Source of the DNA: Amycolatopsis iheyensis
Lineage (GTDB): Bacteria > Actinomycetota > Actinomycetes > Mycobacteriales > Pseudonocardiaceae
Direction: 5' to 3'
Length of the DNA stretch: 64,000 bases
Assembly: GCF_024703995.1 (NCBI RefSeq)
Contig: NZ_JAMXQV010000007.1
Coordinates: forward strand, 366,307-430,306
This document shows, in pieces, positions 7,681-17,042 of this stretch. Under the pieces are notes generated by a model, which was not told where the DNA came from, did no database searches, and saw only the letters and a program-made list of their open reading frames with translations. Every line of letters starts with the position of its first letter. The stretch's first letter is position 1. The position numbers and the translations under genes are program-made.

Positions 7681-8583
7681 CTAACGCGAGATCGGTGTCG
7701 AGTCGCGGCCGGCGATGAACGCCGGTCGCGGCACGCTCGCCGCGAACGGCTCCTGCAACGCGTTCTCCACGCTGTTGAACACCAGGAAGATGTTCGAGCG
7801 CGGGTACGGGGTGATGTTGTTGCCGGAGCCGTGCATGATGTTCGAGTCGAACCACAGGGCCGAACCCGCCTGGCCGGTGAACTGGTCGATGCCGTGCTCG
7901 GCCGCCATCCTGGTGATGTCGTCCTCGTTCGGCACGCCCACCCGCTGGTCCTTGAGCGAGGCCTTGTAGTTCTCGTCGGGTGTCTCGCCGGCGCACTGGA
8001 CGAACGTCCGGTGCGAGCCCGGCATGATCATCAGCCCGCCGTTGAAGGGGTAGTTGTCGGTCAGCGCGATGGAACAGCTGACCGCACGCGGTGCCGGCAT
8101 GCCGTCCTCCGCGTGCCAGGTTTCGAAGTCCGAGTGCCAGTAGAACCCACTGCCCTTGAAACCGGGCATGTAGTTGACGCGGCTCTGGTGGATGTACACC
8201 TCGGAGCCGAGCATCTGGCGGGCCCGGTCCAGCACGCGCGGGTCGCGCACCAGCTCGGCGATCAGGTCCGAGAGCTCGTGGACGTCGAAGATCGACCGGA
8301 CCTCACCGGTCTTCGCCTCGGTGATGACGCGCTCGTCGCGGGCCAGCTCCTTGTCGGTGGACAGCCGCACCAGCTCCTGCCAGTACGTCTGCACCTCCCC
8401 GACGGAGAGCGTGTCCTCGACCACGGTGTAACCCTTGGTCTCGTGGTTCGCCAGCGTGGCGGCGTCGATCGGGCCGTCGGCTTCGGTACCCCACACGGTG
8501 GGGTGCACGCGCGGCAGGTGCTCCGGCGTACCGGTGATCCGGGTCGGGTAACCGTCGTCGACCCGGGTGTCCGTGAGCGTCAC
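7681..8583 (-). CDS. ectD: Ectoine hydroxylase EctD
   Basis: 300 residues, the usual length. This Fe(II)/2-oxoglutarate dioxygenase converts ectoine to 5-hydroxyectoine in the cytosol. The iron-binding facial triad is visible as H150-x-D152 (FYWHSDFETWH) and H251 (IMHGSGNN). R262 in PYPRSN is a likely 2-oxoglutarate ligand. The family signature HQSRVNYMPGFKGSGFYWHSD (first part) is intact. The GTG start is supported by AGGAGGAAGCCC directly before it; a longer frame runs into ectC. It is the last gene of ectABCD, 32 bp after ectC. Its presence means that the strain should make hydroxyectoine as well as ectoine. Confidence 0.95.
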   Translation of the reverse strand: MTLTDTRVDDGYPTRITGTPEHLPRVHPTVWGTEADGPIDAATLANHETKGYTVVEDTLSVGEVQTYWQELVRLSTDKELARDERVITEAKTGEVRSIFDVHELSDLIAELVRDPRVLDRARQMLGSEVYIHQSRVNYMPGFKGSGFYWHSDFETWHAEDGMPAPRAVSCSIALTDNYPFNGGLMIMPGSHRTFVQCAGETPDENYKASLKDQRVGVPNEDDITRMAAEHGIDQFTGQAGSALWFDSNIMHGSGNNITPYPRSNIFLVFNSVENALQEPFAASVPRPAFIAGRDSTPISR

Positions 8584-8615
8584 GGGCTTCCTCCTGTTTC
8601 CTCTCTCCGGTTCTC

Positions 8616-9002
8616 TTATTCGGTGACCAGCGGGTACACGCCGTTCTCGTCGTGCACCTCGCGGCCGGTCACCGGCGGGTTGAACACGCACACGCACTTG
8701 ATCTCGGTCCGCGGCCGGACCTGGTGCTTGTCGTGGTCGTTGAGCAGGTAGAGCGTGCCGGGCTTGAGCTCGTACACCTTGCCGGTCGCGAGGTCTTCGA
8801 TCTCGCCCTCACCGGAGGTGATGAACACGGCCTCGATGTGGTTCGCGTACCAGAAGTCGTTGACTGTTCCCGCATACAGCGTGGTCTCGTGCACCGAGAA
8901 GCCGACGCCCTCCTTGGCCAGGATGATGCGCTTGCTGCGCCAGTTCGGGGTCTTGATGTCGGCGTCGGTGTCGGTGACCTCGTCGAGGGTGCGGACGAGC
9001 AC
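8616..9002 (-). CDS. ectC: L-ectoine synthase EctC
   Basis: 128 residues, a cupin-fold metal-dependent cyclase that closes N-gamma-acetyl-diaminobutyrate into ectoine with loss of water. The conserved stretches MLVRTL-type N-terminus, W-R-S-K-R, FSVHETTL, IEAVFITSGEGE and LYLLNDHDKHQVR are all present. The last of these holds metal-binding residues of the cupin. The GTG start follows AAAGGAG at 6 bases, and this ribosome site overlaps the end of ectB. The gap to ectB is 11 bp and to ectD 32 bp, which supports a single transcript. Confidence 0.95.
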   Translation of the reverse strand: MLVRTLDEVTDTDADIKTPNWRSKRIILAKEGVGFSVHETTLYAGTVNDFWYANHIEAVFITSGEGEIEDLATGKVYELKPGTLYLLNDHDKHQVRPRTEIKCVCVFNPPVTGREVHDENGVYPLVTE

Positions 9003-9013
9003 GTCGTACTCCT

Positions 9014-10267
9014 TTACTTCTTCAGGACGGCCTTGACGGACTCGTCGATGATCGACAGGCCCTGCGTCAGCTCGTCGTCGGTGAGGGTCAGCGGCGGCAG
9101 CAGCTTCATGACTTCGCCGTCGGGGCCCGAGGTTTCCATCAGCAGGCCACGCGCGAACGCTTCCGCGCAGACCCGGCCGGCCAGGTCGCCGGACTCGAAC
9201 TCGATGCCGCGGGCGAGGCCACGGCCCTTGGCGAACAGGTTCGCCTCCGGGTAGGCCTCGACGATGCCCGAGAACGCCGCGGCGATGCGCTCGCCCTTCG
9301 CCTTGGTCGACTTCTCGAGCTCGTCGTCGCTCCAGTAGACGTCGATCGCTTCCTTGGCGGTGACGAACGCGGGGCTGATGCCGCGGAAGGTGCCGTTGTG
9401 CTCGCCGGGCTCCCAGACGTCGAGCTCCGGCTTGATCAGCGTGAGCGCCATCGGGATGCCGTAGCCGCCGATGGACTTCGACAGGCAGACGATGTCCGGC
9501 TTGATCCCGGCGTCCTCGAAGCTGAAGAACGGCCCGGTGCGGCCGCAGCCCATCTGGACGTCGTCGAGGATCAGCAGGATGTTGTGGCGCTTGCAGAGGT
9601 CGTCGAGGCCCTTCAGCCACTCGAGGCGGGCGGCGTTGATGCCGCCCTCGCCCTGCACGCCTTCGACGATCACCGCGGCCGGCTCGTTGAGCCCGCTGCC
9701 GGAGTCTTCGAGGAGCTTCTCGAAGTAGAGGAAGTCCGGCATCGCGCCGTCGAAGTACTTGTCGTACGGCATCGGGGTGGCGTGCACCAGCGGGACGCCG
9801 GCGCCGCCGCGCTTCATCGAGTTCCCGGTGACCGACAACGCGCCCAGCGTCATGCCGTGGAACGCGTTGGTGAAGTTGATGACCGACTCCTTGCCGGTCA
9901 CCTTGCGCGCCAGCTTCAGCGCGGCCTCGACGGCGTTCGCGCCACCCGGACCCGGGAAGACGACCTTGTAGTTCAGGCCGCGCGGGTCGAGGATCTTGTC
10001 GCGGAAGGACTGCAGGAAGTCGCGCTTGGCCACGGTGAACATGTCCAGGGCGTGGGTGACGCCGTCGCGCTGGATGTAGTCGATCAGCGCCTGCTTCAGC
10101 TGCGGGTTGTTGTGCCCGTAGTTCAGCGCGCCGGCGCCGGCGAAGAAGTCCAGATAGGGCTTTCCGCTCTCGTCGTACAGCCAGCTGCCCTGGGCGCGGT
10201 CGAACACGACCGGCCACCCGCGGCTGTAGCTGCGGACCTCTGATTCGAGCTCTTCGAAGATGCTCAT
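9014..10267 (-). CDS. ectB: Diaminobutyrate-2-oxoglutarate transaminase EctB
   Basis: 417 residues. This class III PLP-dependent aminotransferase makes L-2,4-diaminobutyrate from aspartate semialdehyde, the first committed ectoine step. The PLP lysine is K264 in [10 protein letters not shown]. The acidic residues that hold the pyridine nitrogen are in [14 protein letters not shown] (about 233-246). [13 protein letters not shown] and [13 protein letters not shown] mark the substrate and phosphate regions. The ATG is preceded by GAAACGTC-type sequence with a weak ribosome site. It lies 15 bp after ectA and 11 bp before ectC. Confidence 0.95.
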   Translation of the reverse strand: MSIFEELESEVRSYSRGWPVVFDRAQGSWLYDESGKPYLDFFAGAGALNYGHNNPQLKQALIDYIQRDGVTHALDMFTVAKRDFLQSFRDKILDPRGLNYKVVFPGPGGANAVEAALKLARKVTGKESVINFTNAFHGMTLGALSVTGNSMKRGGAGVPLVHATPMPYDKYFDGAMPDFLYFEKLLEDSGSGLNEPAAVIVEGVQGEGGINAARLEWLKGLDDLCKRHNILLILDDVQMGCGRTGPFFSFEDAGIKPDIVCLSKSIGGYGIPMALTLIKPELDVWEPGEHNGTFRGISPAFVTAKEAIDVYWSDDELEKSTKAKGERIAAAFSGIVEAYPEANLFAKGRGLARGIEFESGDLAGRVCAEAFARGLLMETSGPDGEVMKLLPPLTLTDDELTQGLSIIDESVKAVLKK

Positions 10268-10282
10268 GACGTTTCTTTTCTC

Positions 10283-10792
10283 CTACTCGCCCGGATCTTT
10301 GCGTGCCGTGAGCGGACCGATGCGGTAAAGCTCTTCAGGCAGGTGCCCGGCTTCGGGGAAATTTTCCCCGGCGAACAGCACCGTGGTTTCCACCGAGGCG
10401 TTCCAGCGCTTCGCGAACGACGTGAACAGCCGGATGGACGCCTCGTTGTCCGGGGTGATGGTGGTCTCGAGGTAACGCACGCCGTCGGCGACCAGACGCG
10501 TGTAGAGCGCGTCGAGCAGGGCCCCGGCCAGGCCCTTCCCGCGCTGGGACGCGTCGACCGCGACCTGCCAGACGAACCCGACGTCGGGTTCGGCCGACCT
10601 GCGGTAGCCGGTGACGAATCCGACCGCCTTGCCGTCTTCACGCGCGACGACCGAAGACTCGGCGAAATCGCGGCACCACAGCATGTATGCGTACGGCGAG
10701 TTGAGATCGAGCTTGGCGGAATCACGCGCGATTCGCCACAGCTCCGCGCCGTCCGCCTTGGTCGGGGATTCGATCAAGTGCGTTACGGACAT
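10283..10792 (-). CDS. ectA: Diaminobutyrate acetyltransferase EctA
   Basis: 169 residues, a GNAT-fold enzyme that acetylates L-2,4-diaminobutyrate at N-gamma using acetyl-CoA. The acetyl-CoA loop Q-R-G-K-G-L-A-G-A-L is in VAVDASQRGKGLAGALL (about 84-100). The substrate-side motif SPYAYMLWCRDFAESS is characteristic of EctA. It is the first gene of the operon. The ATG at 10792 gives the standard length, but its ribosome site is poor, so a leaderless or alternative start cannot be excluded. No aspartokinase or EctR gene is nearby. Confidence 0.92.
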   Translation of the reverse strand: MSVTHLIESPTKADGAELWRIARDSAKLDLNSPYAYMLWCRDFAESSVVAREDGKAVGFVTGYRRSAEPDVGFVWQVAVDASQRGKGLAGALLDALYTRLVADGVRYLETTITPDNEASIRLFTSFAKRWNASVETTVLFAGENFPEAGHLPEELYRIGPLTARKDPGE

Positions 10793-11091
10793 ACTCAGGA
10801 AACGTAACAGAGAATTTTCGCCCCGCCAGCGACGCAGCTCACGACCCCCGCAATGACCTGCGGCGACGCGGAGTACCCGGTGAGGAGTCCCACAAACATG
10901 TTTGAAGTGGACGGTCGCTGGGCATACGCGCGCCTGGGCCGCGCGCCCGTGGCCCGCGACCTCTCCGCACGATGACTCCAAACGCGCGGGACCGCAAGGC
11001 GACGGGCCGTATTCCGCACGCATCCGCACGAGCGGCGCCGGTGACCGGACAGCTCGGCGGTCGGTGGCGCGCTGAGAGGCGAGCCGTCCGG
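10793..11091 (-). promoter_or_regulatory. Upstream region of the ectoine operon
   Basis: This 299-bp gap must carry the ect promoter. A perfect 12-bp palindrome, CAAACATGTTTG, lies at 10893-10904, about 100 bp upstream of ectA. It is a candidate operator in otherwise G+C-rich sequence. An A+T-richer stretch (GAAAATTCTCTGTTACG on the minus strand) just before ectA could include the -10. I see no gene here. Confidence 0.45.
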
Positions 11092-14000
11092 TCAGCCGCG
11101 CTCGGGTGCGGCTTCGGCGGCCGGTTTCTCGACCGCCGCGTCCGGCCCGGGGACGCTGGCTGAGGTCGCCAAGGTGACCGGCTTCCCGCGCGAAGGCACC
11201 GCCGGCCGGCTGTTCGCCCGCCGGTCACCACGGCGCACCCGCCGCCACAGCGCGCCCAGCGGTGGCACGACCCACGGCAGCAGCAGCACGACCACGACGA
11301 CAACCCACCACACCGGCGCGTCACCGCGGCCCCAGCCGGCGACCACCGAGCCCAGCCAGCCGAAGAACGGCTTCGCAAGCACCGGCAGGAACGGCGCCAG
11401 CAGCAGGCCGAGGACCGCCAGCAAGGCGAGCAGGTAGGCGAAGACCAGCGGCGACTTCTTCGACATCAGCAGCACGTTGACGACGACGAAGACCACCCCG
11501 CCGGCCAGCACCGGCAGGCCGATGAGGCCGACGACCACGCTGCCGTTGCCGCCCATCAGCAGGCCCGCGATCAGGGCCAGCGCCGCGGCGACGATGGTGC
11601 CCGGTGTCTTGAGCGCCATCGAGCCCTTGGTGATCCGCCAGGTGCTGCGGGCCGTGGCCCGCACGGCGGTGACCATCGACTTCGCGGCCTTCGGCGTCGA
11701 CGGCGGCACCGTCGCGGCCGCCGCGTTGACCCCGGCCGCCGCCAGCTTGATCATGGTCTTGACCAGCAGGGGCGACCCGCGCTCGTCGGAAATCCGTTCG
11801 GCCGAGACGCGGCACGCCTGGAACGTCTGCTGCGTCTGGTCGTCGCCGTCGAGGGGCAGCTCCGGCGCGCCGGTCGCCGGGTCGGGCTTGGCCAGCCCGC
11901 GGAAGACCTTCGACTTCCTGTCACTGCCCTTCTCCTTGACGACGTCGTCGTCCGCGTGGCGGCGCACGACCGGCAGCTCGGCCCGCGCGATCTCCAGCTG
12001 CCGCGCCCGGGCGAGCACGAGCGCGGTCACCGGCATGCTCGCGGGCGGCAGGACGTCGGCTTCCTCCTTGATCGGCTCCAGCCGGGCGTCGAGGCCCAGG
12101 AACCCCAGCTCCTGGTCGAGCTGGCGGGTCAGCACGTCGACGTCCGCCTGGTCGAGGTTGTCGGCCGCCCGCGGTGGGCACCAGCCGATCGCCAGGAACG
12201 TGGCCCGGACCTCGTCGCGGAACGCATCGTGCCCGGCGAGGTCCCGGAGGTTGCCCAGCCGGACCGGGTCGAGGAGCACCTGCATGAGCCAGCCGGCGCC
12301 GTCGATCCGGCCCCACATCCAGTCGTTGGCGCGCCAGGACGCCTTGTAGAACGCGCCGAAGTAGCCCGCCTGCATGCCGGTCAGCTTGTCCCACGAGCGC
12401 CGGCGCGCCATGTCGAGCAACGACCGCGAATCGGCGCTCACCTGCACGAGATCCGCCCGCTGGTCGACGGCCGGCGCCTCCGCCAGCAGCCCGCGGCCGG
12501 CGACGTGCAGCGCGAGCAGCCGCGCTCGCACGACGTCGTCGTCGGGGTCGCTGTCGAGCGCGAGCCAGTCCAGCAGCGTGCGCACGCTGTCGCTCCCGTC
12601 CGGTTGCTCCGCGACCAGGCGCCGCAACGCGGGTGCCGTGGTGCGCAGCGCCGCGACGACCGCGGACCAGGCGTCGGCGAGACCCGCCGTCTTGCCGAGC
12701 ACTGCCCATTCCTGGGCGAGCTCCCGGACCCATGCCGCGAGGGTCTCGGCCGGCTGCGGTTCCGGGTGGGCCATGACCCACTGGTCCAGCTTCTCCTCGC
12801 GCGCGGAAGCCACCCGCGCGCGGTGCAGCTCGGCCCTGGCCTGGTTGAGGACCGCCGCGTCGGCCGCTTCGGGGCCGAGGCGGAAGGCCGTGTTGATCAG
12901 CTGCAGACCGGTGGCGACAGCGTCGGCGAGGGCCGAGGTGCGGTACGGGACGAGCGCCGCCGAAGACATCCGGGTGGCCGGCGGCTCGTTCGGCACTCCC
13001 TGCGCCAGTCCGGCCCCGACCGACTCGTGCAGGGACCGCGACAACCCGGTGAACCACTGCAGTTCCGGACTGTCCACACGGGACTGCGCGTACCGCCGGG
13101 CGGCCAGCTCGACGAGCTCGGCCGCGTCCGCGGCCGTCCGCCGTTCGAGGTAGGCCGCGGACAGCCGCTGGTCGATCAGCGACTCCGCGCCGCCGCGCAG
13201 CCCGAGCCCGGCCAGGATGACCCGGGTGTCCCTGGTCCGCGTGACACCGGCGTTGTGCCGGGACAGCTCCTCCAGCTCGGAGCTGATGGACTGGCTCATC
13301 ACCGCGGTGACGACCTTGCCCATGGTGTTGGTCAGCAACGGGAAGTTCTGGGGATCACAGGGTTGTGCCTCGGCTTCCCGTTCCCCGGTGGGCACGACGT
13401 AGAGCAGCAGCCGCCGGACGTCGGCGGCGGCCGGCCGGGCGAAGATCTCCTGCAGGGCCGGGCGGAGCGGCTTGTTGAGCAGCACCCCGCCGTCGGTGAC
13501 CCAGTGCGAGCGGGTGAGGGCGGTGTACGGGCCCATGTCCGGGTGCTGCTCGTCCGCCTGCTCCGCGCCGACGGGCACCCGGGACAGCTCGAACGCACCC
13601 GGGTAGGAGGCGGTGGAGCGGGCGGCGAGGGCGAGCGGCCCGACCACGCTCGCCGTGCGCCAGTGGTCACCGTGGAAGCGGAAGAGCATGCGGTGTTCGG
13701 TGTCGCGGACGAGGTTGCCCAGCGCGTCTTCGTAGCGGGTGCTCTCCCCGTCGATCATGGTCCCGGTGAGGAGCACGGTGAGGTCGGCCGCGCCGGGCTG
13801 CTGCCCACCCCGCACGATCTGTTCGAGCGCGCCGCGGACACCGTCGAGCAGGACCCGGTCGCCGTCGAGCAACGATCGCGGGTCGGGCTCGGCGGGGTCG
13901 CGGGTCAGGTTGTCCAGCGAGCCGGTCGAGATCCAGGTGTCGCGCAGGCATTCGGGGGTGGAACCGAAAGCTTCGGCGAGCCCGAGGCAGGCGGCGTTGA

Positions 14001-14235
14001 TGCCCCCGGCGCTCGTCCCGGTCAGGACGTCGACGGAGACGTCGGCCCGGAGCAGCCCGGTGAGCTTCCGGTAGTGGCCGGCGGGCGCGCTGCCCCGGGC
14101 CTCGCGCAGCAGCTGGGACGTCTCACTCGCGACGCCACCCATCCAGACGGCGAGGCTGGCGCCGCCGACCATGGTCATCGCGAGCCGGATCTCCTGCCGG
14201 GGCAGGACGTCCGGTGGGTCCGTCGGCTCAGCCAT
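11092..14235 (-). CDS. Large patatin-like protein with C-terminal membrane segments
   Basis: 1047 residues. The N-terminal patatin domain (about 12-300) has the oxyanion loop GGASLAVWMGG (24-34), the nucleophile elbow G-T-S75-A-G-G and the D-G-G motif at 248-250, so the Ser/Asp dyad of a phospholipase A2-type acyl hydrolase is complete. The long middle section is helical, as in actinobacterial DUF3376 patatins. Four or five membrane segments occupy about 890-1020 (for example VVVGLIGLPVLAGGVVFVVV and VWWVVVVVVLLLPWVV), followed by a basic, disordered tail. The ATG at 14235 follows GGGGGAAGCCC. The protein is probably anchored with the hydrolase domain in the cytosol. The substrate is unknown. 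Confidence 0.8.
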   Translation of the reverse strand: MAEPTDPPDVLPRQEIRLAMTMVGGASLAVWMGGVASETSQLLREARGSAPAGHYRKLTGLLRADVSVDVLTGTSAGGINAACLGLAEAFGSTPECLRDTWISTGSLDNLTRDPAEPDPRSLLDGDRVLLDGVRGALEQIVRGGQQPGAADLTVLLTGTMIDGESTRYEDALGNLVRDTEHRMLFRFHGDHWRTASVVGPLALAARSTASYPGAFELSRVPVGAEQADEQHPDMGPYTALTRSHWVTDGGVLLNKPLRPALQEIFARPAAADVRRLLLYVVPTGEREAEAQPCDPQNFPLLTNTMGKVVTAVMSQSISSELEELSRHNAGVTRTRDTRVILAGLGLRGGAESLIDQRLSAAYLERRTAADAAELVELAARRYAQSRVDSPELQWFTGLSRSLHESVGAGLAQGVPNEPPATRMSSAALVPYRTSALADAVATGLQLINTAFRLGPEAADAAVLNQARAELHRARVASAREEKLDQWVMAHPEPQPAETLAAWVRELAQEWAVLGKTAGLADAWSAVVAALRTTAPALRRLVAEQPDGSDSVRTLLDWLALDSDPDDDVVRARLLALHVAGRGLLAEAPAVDQRADLVQVSADSRSLLDMARRRSWDKLTGMQAGYFGAFYKASWRANDWMWGRIDGAGWLMQVLLDPVRLGNLRDLAGHDAFRDEVRATFLAIGWCPPRAADNLDQADVDVLTRQLDQELGFLGLDARLEPIKEEADVLPPASMPVTALVLARARQLEIARAELPVVRRHADDDVVKEKGSDRKSKVFRGLAKPDPATGAPELPLDGDDQTQQTFQACRVSAERISDERGSPLLVKTMIKLAAAGVNAAAATVPPSTPKAAKSMVTAVRATARSTWRITKGSMALKTPGTIVAAALALIAGLLMGGNGSVVVGLIGLPVLAGGVVFVVVNVLLMSKKSPLVFAYLLALLAVLGLLLAPFLPVLAKPFFGWLGSVVAGWGRGDAPVWWVVVVVVLLLPWVVPPLGALWRRVRRGDRRANSRPAVPSRGKPVTLATSASVPGPDAAVEKPAAEAAPERG

Positions 14236-14344
14236 GGGCTTCCCCCGCCCGGTCGTGGTCGCTGTCGCACAGTAGAGGCGCAAGGTGAGCGCGGGGATAC
14301 GTCCAGGTGTACGGCCGTTCGGGTGGACTTGCTCGGCCGAACGG

Positions 14345-15331
14345 TCACCCGCCCACGGTGACCACCACCTTGCCGAACTGGCCGTTCGCTTCGAGGTACC
14401 GGTGCGACTCGACGATCTCGGCGAGGTCGAACTTCCGGTCCACGCGAGGCCGGAACGTGCCCGCGCGCACCCCGGCGCGGACGAAGTGCCCGGCCCGGGC
14501 CAGCCGGTCCGGATCGAGCGTCAGGTCGAACGCGTTGAACAGCCGCATGGTCGGGACGAACCACAGCGGGAACGGCGTCTCCTTCGTGTCGAGCGCGCCG
14601 TAGACGACGAGCGCGCCGCCCTTCGCGGTGGCTTCGGCCAGCTTGCGCACGCCCTCCCCGGCCACCGCGTCGAAGACGAAGTCCGCGCCGTGGTTCCCGG
14701 TGATTTCCTTGGTCCGCAGCGCGATGTCCTCCTCGTCGGTCACGATCACGTGTGCCGCGCCCGCGTCGAGGAGCCGCTCCTTCTTCGCCGCGGTGCGCGT
14801 GGCGGCGATGGGGACGGCGCCGATGTGGTTGACGACGTCGATCGTCGCCAGGCCGACGCTGCTCGACGCCGCGGTGATCAGCACGAAGTCGCCCGGGCGG
14901 ACGTGTCCTTCGTCGACGATCGCGCCGTACGCGGTCAGGAACGGGCCCCACAACGCGACGGTTTCGAGGGCGTCGAGGCCGTCCGGGCGGCGGAGCACGG
15001 CGGACGCGGGCACGATCGCCGCTTCGCCGTAGACGCCGTAGTTCCGCATCGAGAAGCCCGCGACGGTGTTGACGGCGTCGCCGACCGCGAAGTCCGAGAC
15101 CCCTTCGCCGACGGCCTCGACGATCCCGGCGGCCGAGTAGCCGAGCTTCGCGGGGAACTCGCCGGGGCGTTCGAAGTAGGCGCCGGCGCGGAACATCGCC
15201 TCCGCCCGGTTGAGCCCGATCGCCTCGACCCGCAGCCGCAGCTCGCCCGGGCCCGGCTCGCCGAGTTCGACGTCGACGAGCTCCAGCACTTCCGGTCCGC
15301 CTTCGGCGGCGAACCGCACGGTCTTCGTCAT
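14345..15331 (-). CDS. Zinc-independent quinone oxidoreductase-type alcohol dehydrogenase (MDR family)
   Basis: 328 residues. The N-terminal GroES-like domain is followed by a Rossmann domain with VLITAASSSVGLATIDVVNH (NADP-binding A-A-S-S-S-V-G, about 140-158). Zinc ligands are not evident, consistent with the quinone reductase branch. The family reduces quinones or enals with NADPH. A HxlR regulator lies 115 bp away in the opposite direction, a classical pairing for quinone- or aldehyde-responsive reductases. The ATG is preceded by GGAAAGGAACC. The substrate is inferred only. Confidence 0.8.
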   Translation of the reverse strand: MTKTVRFAAEGGPEVLELVDVELGEPGPGELRLRVEAIGLNRAEAMFRAGAYFERPGEFPAKLGYSAAGIVEAVGEGVSDFAVGDAVNTVAGFSMRNYGVYGEAAIVPASAVLRRPDGLDALETVALWGPFLTAYGAIVDEGHVRPGDFVLITAASSSVGLATIDVVNHIGAVPIAATRTAAKKERLLDAGAAHVIVTDEEDIALRTKEITGNHGADFVFDAVAGEGVRKLAEATAKGGALVVYGALDTKETPFPLWFVPTMRLFNAFDLTLDPDRLARAGHFVRAGVRAGTFRPRVDRKFDLAEIVESHRYLEANGQFGKVVVTVGG

Positions 15332-15446
15332 TCGTGGTTCCTTTCCGGTGGTGGCCGGAATCGATCGTGACCCACTGGCGTTCCCGCTGGAAGACGGCAC
15401 TTTCCTGGTACGGCGGCACACGCCTGTTACGAACGAGGTCACAGCG

Positions 15447-15806
15447 ATGGACGACGGCGAAGTTCTCCCGGCCGAGATGTGCTCCCTGCGCGAGGTCCTG
15501 GACCTCGTGGGCGACAAGTGGGCGATCCGGGTCCTGATCCAGCTGGGCGACGGCCCCCGCCGGTTCAGCGAACTGGAGCGGGCGCTGGCGGGGGTGTCCC
15601 GGCGGATGCTCTCGCTGACCTTGCGCGGCCTGGAGCGCAACAGCTTGGTGACGCGGAAGGTCTACCCGGAGGTCCCGCCGCGGGTCGAGTACACGATGAC
15701 CCCGCACGCGGCCGAACTGGACGAGCCGCTCCACGCGTTGTCGGCTTGGGCGGCGAAGCACCGGGCGAAGGTGAGCGCGGCACGGCAGGCGTTCGACGTC
15801 GGCTAA
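15447..15806 (+). CDS. HxlR-family winged-helix regulator
   Basis: 119 residues from an ATG with GAGG upstream. The HxlR signature MCSLREVLDLVGDKWAIRVLIQL (first part), then RRFSELERAL and ISRRMLS-type recognition helix (GVSRRMLSLTLRGLE), are clear. There is a single cysteine (C12), as in redox- or electrophile-sensing members such as YodB. It is transcribed away from the quinone oxidoreductase gene and is the likely repressor of that gene and itself. The stop overlaps the convergent DUF445 gene by 4 bases. Confidence 0.85.
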   Translation: MDDGEVLPAEMCSLREVLDLVGDKWAIRVLIQLGDGPRRFSELERALAGVSRRMLSLTLRGLERNSLVTRKVYPEVPPRVEYTMTPHAAELDEPLHALSAWAAKHRAKVSAARQAFDVG

Positions 15807-17038
15807 GCCGCCAGGTGCTCCAGAACCAGCACCTGCGCCTCACCGACCGCGAACCCCAGCACCGCCCCGGTGGCGATCAGGATCCACTCGTCCTGCTCGA
15901 AAGCCGGCCGCAGCAGGCGCTCGAACTCGTGCGGTGACAGCTCCTTCATCTTGGACACCAGCACGTTGCGGATGTCCATCGCGTCCGTCGCGTAGTCCTC
16001 GATGTAGCGCATCGTCTCCGGGAGCCGGGACATGATCTGGGACGCGATCGCCAGCTTCATGTCCTGGTAGCGCCGGCTGCCCACCGCGAACACCAGCACC
16101 GGCCGCGCCACGTTGCCCAGTTCACGATCCAGCTGACGCTGGATCAGCGCGAGCACCCGGTCGGACAGCGGCCCGTTGAGGATCGCCTCGATCACGTTGT
16201 GCGGCGTGATGATCTCCTTGGCGATCAGCGACCCGTACGCCTCCGCGACCTCCGCGCGCCGCTTCAGGAACAGCCCCTGCCAGGTGACGCCGAAGTACTT
16301 GCGCGGCTCGATCGGGTAGAAGATCATCCGCAGCGCCAGCCAGTCGGTGAACCAGCCGGTGAACAGGCCGAAGACCGGCATGATCGGCGGGAACTTGAAC
16401 AGGATCCAGGCCACCATCTGGATCACGCCGATCGCGCCGCCGAACACCAGGCCCGAGCGCGCGATGAACTTGAACTCCTTCGCGCCCGCCTCCTGGAAGA
16501 TCCGGTTCAGCAGGCGCTTGTCCTTGACCAGGCTGGTGACCACCATGCCCTTCAGGTCGAACACACTGTCCACATCGGACTTGATCAGGTCGAGCACCGC
16601 CGCGACCATGCGCGGCGACTCGTGCTGGACGCGCTCGATGACCAGCCGCTGCACGCGCACCGGCAGCGACTCCCACAGCCCCGGCTGGTAGTGCCCGGCC
16701 ACCTCGCGCACGATGTCCTCGACGCCCGCGAGCAGCGGTTTCTCGATCTCCTTCGCGATGCGGTCGGCGTCGAGGCGGGCGACCACCTCGGCCGGCTTGA
16801 TCAGCTGTTCGGTCATCGTGTCGCAGGCGATGCTCGCCATCCGGGCCGCGCGCTTGGGCACGATGCCCTGCCAGCCGAGGAACGGCTTGACGCCGATGAA
16901 CTCGACCGGCTGGAACATCATCCGGATCGCGACGAGCTTGGTGCCGTAGCCGATCAGCGCGGCGACGATCGGGATCGAGACGTAGAGGGGCCAGTGCTGG
17001 GCGAAGTCGGCGAGGATGCCGCTGAGGAAGGCCCCCAT
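15803..17038 (-). CDS. DUF445 membrane-associated protein
   Basis: 411 residues. An N-terminal membrane segment (about 18-38) ends in the family motif YGTKLVAIRMMFQPVEFIG. The same motif returns in the middle as TDWLALRMIFYPIEPRKYFG, after a second membrane segment (about 195-230). A third hydrophobic segment closes the protein (ILIATGAVLGFAVGEAQVLVL). Such duplicated DUF445 domains are typical of YheB-like proteins, whose role is unknown. The gene is 4 bp downstream of the Abi-alpha gene and must share its transcript. The C-terminus overlaps a convergent HxlR gene by 4 bp. Confidence 0.85.
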   Translation of the reverse strand: MGAFLSGILADFAQHWPLYVSIPIVAALIGYGTKLVAIRMMFQPVEFIGVKPFLGWQGIVPKRAARMASIACDTMTEQLIKPAEVVARLDADRIAKEIEKPLLAGVEDIVREVAGHYQPGLWESLPVRVQRLVIERVQHESPRMVAAVLDLIKSDVDSVFDLKGMVVTSLVKDKRLLNRIFQEAGAKEFKFIARSGLVFGGAIGVIQMVAWILFKFPPIMPVFGLFTGWFTDWLALRMIFYPIEPRKYFGVTWQGLFLKRRAEVAEAYGSLIAKEIITPHNVIEAILNGPLSDRVLALIQRQLDRELGNVARPVLVFAVGSRRYQDMKLAIASQIMSRLPETMRYIEDYATDAMDIRNVLVSKMKELSPHEFERLLRPAFEQDEWILIATGAVLGFAVGEAQVLVLEHLAA

Positions 17039-17042
17039 CCGG

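Noticed and set aside
11956..14361. An 801-codon plus-strand open frame
   Set aside because: It lies entirely opposite the patatin gene, whose active-site motifs are intact, and has no recognisable domain.
15332..15446. A clear HxlR operator in the divergent promoter
   Set aside because: I looked for an inverted repeat of useful length and found only weak, short matches, so no site is claimed.
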